Notes under the pieces: generated by a model
What the model was told of the DNA's origin: nothing
Seen by the model: only the letters and a program-made list of their open reading frames with translations
Database searches by the model: none
Made by a program: the position numbers and the translations under genes
In this document: in pieces, positions 60,696 through 64,000 of the stretch
Layout: each line of letters opens with the position of its first letter
Numbering within the stretch: position 1 is the first letter of the stretch
NCBI RefSeq assembly: GCF_016587355.1
Contig: NZ_BNJF01000003.1
Span: forward strand, 930,001 to 994,000
DNA: 64,000 nucleotides
Source of the DNA: Ktedonospora formicarum
Lineage (GTDB): Bacteria > Chloroflexota > Ktedonobacteria > Ktedonobacterales > Ktedonobacteraceae
Direction: 5' to 3'

Positions 60696-62180
60696 ATGCC
60701 TGAGCAAGTACGTAGAATCATATTTCTCTTTCTAGGGATCAATCTACTCATTGTCGCTTACGTCTTCTTCCATCCGTTCGGTGAGTCCTATCGCTATATT
60801 CAGCTCACCACGTCATTGCTTGGGGGCCTGCTTACCTGTGTGTTTGCTCTCAGGCAACCTAAAAAGGGTGGGTGGGAACAAGAGCCCTGGCTACAAAATG
60901 AGCGTGGGGCCTGGTTTTTAGTCGGGCTCGGCTTGATCCTGTGGGGCTGCGGCGAGGCCGTCTGGCGCTATAATGAGGCGACCGGCGTAGACCAGTTTCC
61001 CTCGTACGCCGATCTCGGCTATGTCTGGCTCCCAATCTGCTGTTTTGTCGGCTTTCTCTTGCTGCCATCGCCGGGTGACGATAAGCAGAAGCGCTTTCTC
61101 GTTTTTCTTGATAGCTTAATCGCGATGGGCGCGCTGCTGGCTATCGGCTGGTATCTGCTTCTGGGTGCACTGGCACAGGACCCCGAGACGACGGGTTTGA
61201 GCAAGTTTCTAGGTCTATATTATCCTACAACCGATGTCGCTCTGATTAGTTGCCTTATTTTCTTGTTACTACGGGGTCAGGGGCGTGTATATCAGGCAAT
61301 GGCCCGGCGCTATAGTCTCTTCACACTCGGGATTGGGTTATGCTTCTTCTCCTCTGGAGATTTCCTTTTTAATCTGGAGCAGCAGGCGGAGAAATTGGCA
61401 AATGGAAATTTGCCCGATTATCTCTGGCCTATCGGACTGGTCACTATCGCTATGGCTGGCTATCTGCGTTATGCCCTTCCTATGACCTCGGAAGAAGTTT
61501 TGGGAAAGAGGCAGCAGAGGACTCTAGAGCGCAGGAGCCTGGGGTTGGCACAACTTATCCCATACGCGCTGATCGCGCTGCTATTCATAGCACTGGCTGT
61601 CAATGTGCTCTCCTTGGATGCGGGGCAGGTTAGTATTCGCCCGGTCTTTATGATCGTGACGATCATTGTTGTGGCTCTGGTCGTTCTGCGTCAGATTCTT
61701 ACCATTCGTGACAACGAGCGGTTGGCAGCCTTACAGGCACAATCCATCAAACAGATTGAGCAGCAGGCCCGATTAATCACGGAGCGCAATATTGAGCTAG
61801 AGGAGGGCATCGCCCACCTGAAGGCAGTTCAGACCAGCCTGGCAAATGGCAATTTGCGCGCGCGCGCCCAGCTCAAGCAGGGAGTGCTCTGGGATTTGAC
61901 CGGCAGCTTGAATCTGCTGGCTGATCGTCTGATGAAGCAGGGGCAATCGACTCGCTATATTGAGCAAATGAAGATCGCGCTTGATGATTTGAGCCAGGAG
62001 GTTGAGCGTGTGCGGCGCGGTGCCGCGTTCCAGCTTCCAGCCTCTTGCCGGAATATTCCAGAGATTTTGCCCTTGGTCTATGCCCTCGGTCTGCAAAAAC
62101 TTTCCCCCCAGCAGCCCCAGCGGCAACCTACCCAAGGCCCGCCAAATCCCGGTAGTAACCCTGGATTTGGCCGAAAGTAA
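60696..62180 (+). CDS. Ten-helix membrane protein with HAMP-like coiled-coil tail
   Basis: A 494-residue protein. About ten hydrophobic helices lie between residues 6 and 335 (for example LFLGINLLIVAYVFF, FVGFLLLPS, LIPYALIALLFIALAV). Then comes a coiled coil (about 340-385) and a HAMP-like segment (LANGNLRARAQL), then a Gln/Pro-rich end. It looks like the sensory half of a membrane signal protein (similar N-terminal domains occur before GGDEF or kinase modules) but carries no output domain. GGAAGGAG precedes the ATG. Monocistronic with a terminator at 62220. Confidence 0.8.
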   Translation: MPEQVRRIIFLFLGINLLIVAYVFFHPFGESYRYIQLTTSLLGGLLTCVFALRQPKKGGWEQEPWLQNERGAWFLVGLGLILWGCGEAVWRYNEATGVDQFPSYADLGYVWLPICCFVGFLLLPSPGDDKQKRFLVFLDSLIAMGALLAIGWYLLLGALAQDPETTGLSKFLGLYYPTTDVALISCLIFLLLRGQGRVYQAMARRYSLFTLGIGLCFFSSGDFLFNLEQQAEKLANGNLPDYLWPIGLVTIAMAGYLRYALPMTSEEVLGKRQQRTLERRSLGLAQLIPYALIALLFIALAVNVLSLDAGQVSIRPVFMIVTIIVVALVVLRQILTIRDNERLAALQAQSIKQIEQQARLITERNIELEEGIAHLKAVQTSLANGNLRARAQLKQGVLWDLTGSLNLLADRLMKQGQSTRYIEQMKIALDDLSQEVERVRRGAAFQLPASCRNIPEILPLVYALGLQKLSPQQPQRQPTQGPPNPGSNPGFGRK

Positions 62181-62219
62181 ATGGCGCAGGCTAAAGCGCC
62201 ATGTCCGCTAAATGAAAAA

Positions 62220-62267
62220 GGGATGGTGTCGCAGCAGAACAATGCTGCTAAATATAGACACCATCCC
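62220..62267 (+). terminator. Terminator of the membrane protein gene
   Basis: GGGATGGTGTC (62220-62230) pairs exactly with GACACCATCCC (62257-62267), with an inner AGCA/TGCT pair. Confidence 0.8.
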
Positions 62268-62332
62268 ACTTGACGTTAGTCGGGTAAGCCAGTTATTATG
62301 TGGGCATCCAAGTAATCAAAGGCGGCACAAAC

Positions 62333-62767
62333 GTGGATCTTGAACAGGTTGGGCATCTTATCAGTGGGCAACTGGTGCGGGCAACGAGAGCCCATCATCG
62401 CGTGGGTGACTGCATGCTCAGGCAGGTGGGGCTGCACGCAGGTCAGGAGTTGTTGTTACTTACACTTGAGGACAAGGGAGGGATGACCCTCTCGATGCTT
62501 GCGCGTAAACATAACCTGGATCTCTCAACGATCAGCAAGGTCGTGCAACGTATGGAGCGAGCCGGATTGGTCGAGCGTTGCCCCGACGCAGAGGACGCTC
62601 GCGCCTCACGCGTCCATTTGACCGAACGGGGGCGTGAACTATGTGTACCGGCACGCCAGGTATGGCTCGATACCGAAGCCATGCTCATCAAGGGATTGAG
62701 CGAGCCTGAACGACTACTGCTGCATCGCCTGCTCTCGACTGTCGCAGCTAATCTGGAAGAAGGATAG
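62333..62767 (+). CDS. MarR family regulator
   Basis: A 144-residue MarR-type winged helix. The blocks LHAGQELLLLTLEDKGG, MTLSMLARKHNLDLSTISK, VVQRMERAGLVER and DARASRVHLTERG are canonical. GTG 62333 is preferred for GGCGG seven bases upstream; a GTG at 62300 would add 11 residues. It is followed by an FMN reductase gene on the same strand, a common regulator-target pair for redox or quinone stress. Confidence 0.92.
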   Translation: MDLEQVGHLISGQLVRATRAHHRVGDCMLRQVGLHAGQELLLLTLEDKGGMTLSMLARKHNLDLSTISKVVQRMERAGLVERCPDAEDARASRVHLTERGRELCVPARQVWLDTEAMLIKGLSEPERLLLHRLLSTVAANLEEG

Positions 62768-62890
62768 CCCCTTTCTATCTACTAGATGCCTCAGACACAG
62801 AAACGTAAAGTTTCTTTTTTTTATGCAAATACTTGGACATGCAACAAAATATAACCTCGGTGGGTCCGGGGTAGTGAGAAGGAGAAGAGT

Positions 62891-63445
62891 ATGTTGATTG
62901 TGGCCTTTACGGGAAGCTTACGCGAGAAGTCATTGAACAAGGGAATCTTACGCGAAGTGCGCGAGATGTTGCCAGAGGGGGTCGAGTTTGAGGTCCTCGC
63001 GCCAGAAGAATTGCCTTACTATAACATGGATCTGGAGGCCAACGAGCCAGAGGCTGTAAGCGCTTTCAAGGCGCGGATACGGCAAGCGGACGGAGCTCTC
63101 ATTGTGACACCAGAGTTTAACGGCGGTATGCCCGGCGTGCTCAAGAATGCTCTCGACTGGGTATCACGTCCCAGAGAGACTTCACCGTTGCGGGGTAAGC
63201 CGACAATCATCACCGGGGCTGGTGCCGGAGGCGGGACCGCGAGTGCTCAGGCTCAATTACGCCTGGCGCTTGGTCGCTTCGGTGTCAATGTGTTGGAACA
63301 GCCTGTGGTGCATATCGTTAAAGCCTGGGAGAAGTTCGACGCCGATGGAAATTTGCAGGATGAGGAGACGCGAGCGAATCTGCGCGCCCTGGTGCTAGCC
63401 CTTATCAAAGCTGTAGAGGAGCAGAGCGCGATAGCTACAGCATAA
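62891..63445 (+). CDS. NADPH-dependent FMN reductase
   Basis: A 184-residue flavodoxin-fold reductase. GSLREKSLNKGI binds the FMN phosphate, and PEFNGGMPGVLKNALDW is the family hallmark. It should reduce FMN, quinones, chromate or azo dyes with NAD(P)H in the cytosol. AGAAGGAGAAG precedes the ATG. It probably responds to the MarR regulator just upstream (123 bp). Confidence 0.93.
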   Translation: MLIVAFTGSLREKSLNKGILREVREMLPEGVEFEVLAPEELPYYNMDLEANEPEAVSAFKARIRQADGALIVTPEFNGGMPGVLKNALDWVSRPRETSPLRGKPTIITGAGAGGGTASAQAQLRLALGRFGVNVLEQPVVHIVKAWEKFDADGNLQDEETRANLRALVLALIKAVEEQSAIATA

Positions 63446-63595
63446 TTATATAAGACAATCGGGCGCACTTCCACGTTAGGAGTGTGCCCAACCAGGAAAA
63501 AGCTTTATCAGGTATTTGTAGGAATTCAATATTTACCATTATCTTATAACTGAGTATAATATGATGCATAATAAATATTTATTGAGAGGTACTCT

Positions 63596-64000
63596 ATGTT
63601 TGTCGCCAATCCTGCACGTGCGATTAAAGGGACCATCAACGGCATAATTACTGCATTTGTAAGCGGACCTCGGAGGGTGTTCCTGTATGCTGCTCTCTGG
63701 GTTCTCATGGGAGCCTCTTGTGGCTTAATCGGTCTAGGGAATACATTAGGATTTTTCAATGTAGTTACTGGCTTCTTCTTCATCGTAGCCGGGCTTTTAC
63801 TGGTTCTGGCGGTGGTCAAGTATATTTTGTGGAGAAGAAATGGCTTGCGGGAAACGCTGCCTGATGGAACGGTCCTGGTGGCGATAGCGCACAATGATGC
63901 ACAGCCAGGAAGTTCTTATGCTCCCCCAGGAAGTAGAAACTCATATGTCCTACCTATCGCGCCAGTCGCTACCGCCAGCGAGCCTGTCACGTTACTCTGT
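63596..64000 (+). CDS. Small membrane protein (3' end outside window)
   Basis: The frame is open from ATG 63596 (GAGAGG six bases upstream) to the window end, 135 residues so far. It starts MFVANPARAIKGTINGI; two membrane helices follow at about residues 32-52 and 58-85 (VVTGFFFIVAGLLLVLAVV), then a polar tail (GTVLVAIAHNDAQPGSS, PPGSRNSYVLPI) of low complexity. The ending is unknown. No family recognised. Confidence 0.65.
   Translation, partial: MFVANPARAIKGTINGIITAFVSGPRRVFLYAALWVLMGASCGLIGLGNTLGFFNVVTGFFFIVAGLLLVLAVVKYILWRRNGLRETLPDGTVLVAIAHNDAQPGSSYAPPGSRNSYVLPIAPVATASEPVTLLC

Overview
The window looks like chromosomal DNA of a large-genome, spore- or filament-forming Chloroflexota of the Ktedonobacteria type. 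This is inference from gene content: NACHT NTPase remnant, leucine-rich-repeat protein, PknB-like kinase with a C-terminal extracellular domain, zinc-ribbon membrane proteins, AraC/DHFR-like pairs, many regulators, long intergenic regions and mixed G+C. No rRNA, tRNA, CRISPR array, transposase or prophage structural module was recognised.

Two gene populations are interleaved. The first is ordinary accessory and housekeeping genes: SDR (0.3-1.0 kb), YceI (5.9 kb), a 943-residue winged-helix protein (6.9-9.8 kb), two AraC plus DHFR-like pairs (9.9-11.2 and 17.3-18.7 kb), an LRR protein (12.6 kb), a methyltransferase, an MBL hydrolase with TetR, YrdB and HIT proteins (19-22 kb), an ABC exporter and two MFS carriers (22.4-28.7 kb), a Ser/Thr kinase (34.9-36.7 kb), a TetR-P450-Rieske-P1 peptidase group (42.4-46.8 kb), a WD40/membrane pair (47.8-49.7 kb), DNA repair and nucleotide cleaning genes (Ogt, Nudix, Ada-AlkA; 49.9-54.9 kb), nitroreductase, APH-like kinase, GNAT and PadR genes (54.9-58.0 kb), SelD (58.3 kb), and a sensor-like membrane protein, MarR and FMN reductase (60.7-63.4 kb).

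The second population is the most unusual content: about 18 short, G/C-ending-codon genes of no recognised family, mostly single, each preceded by a 110-400 nt leader full of hairpins and followed by a strong GC hairpin. Several occur as paralogous sets in which the leader (and sometimes the trailer) is better conserved than the protein: pair A (2.2-3.2 kb), pair B (30.5-33.5 kb), triplet C plus a relic (36.9-39.7 kb) and pair D (51.1-53.2 kb). Hairpins in B and D leaders and in D terminators carry compensatory changes, so the RNA structure itself appears to be under selection. Singles of the same style lie at 0, 3.5, 11.7, 14.4, 29.1, 29.7, 33.7, 40.5 and 59.8 kb. The ABC exporter (22.4 kb) and MFS carrier (26.1 kb) share the codon style and long leaders.

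Ten reading frames (at 14.4, 20.8, 33.7, 34.9 twice, 43.0, 45.6, 52.5, 58.3 and 59.8 kb) are broken by what looks like loss of exactly one base in a G or C run; restoring it gives full-length proteins each time. All shifts go the same way, which points to homopolymer under-calling in the assembly rather than gene decay. The NACHT gene at 4.2 kb is different: its middle is genuinely missing. Small interspersed hairpin repeats (two REP-like families and a TTTTCGCATAAG inverted-repeat element) are scattered through the intergenic DNA; one copy of the latter sits in frame inside the 943-residue protein.
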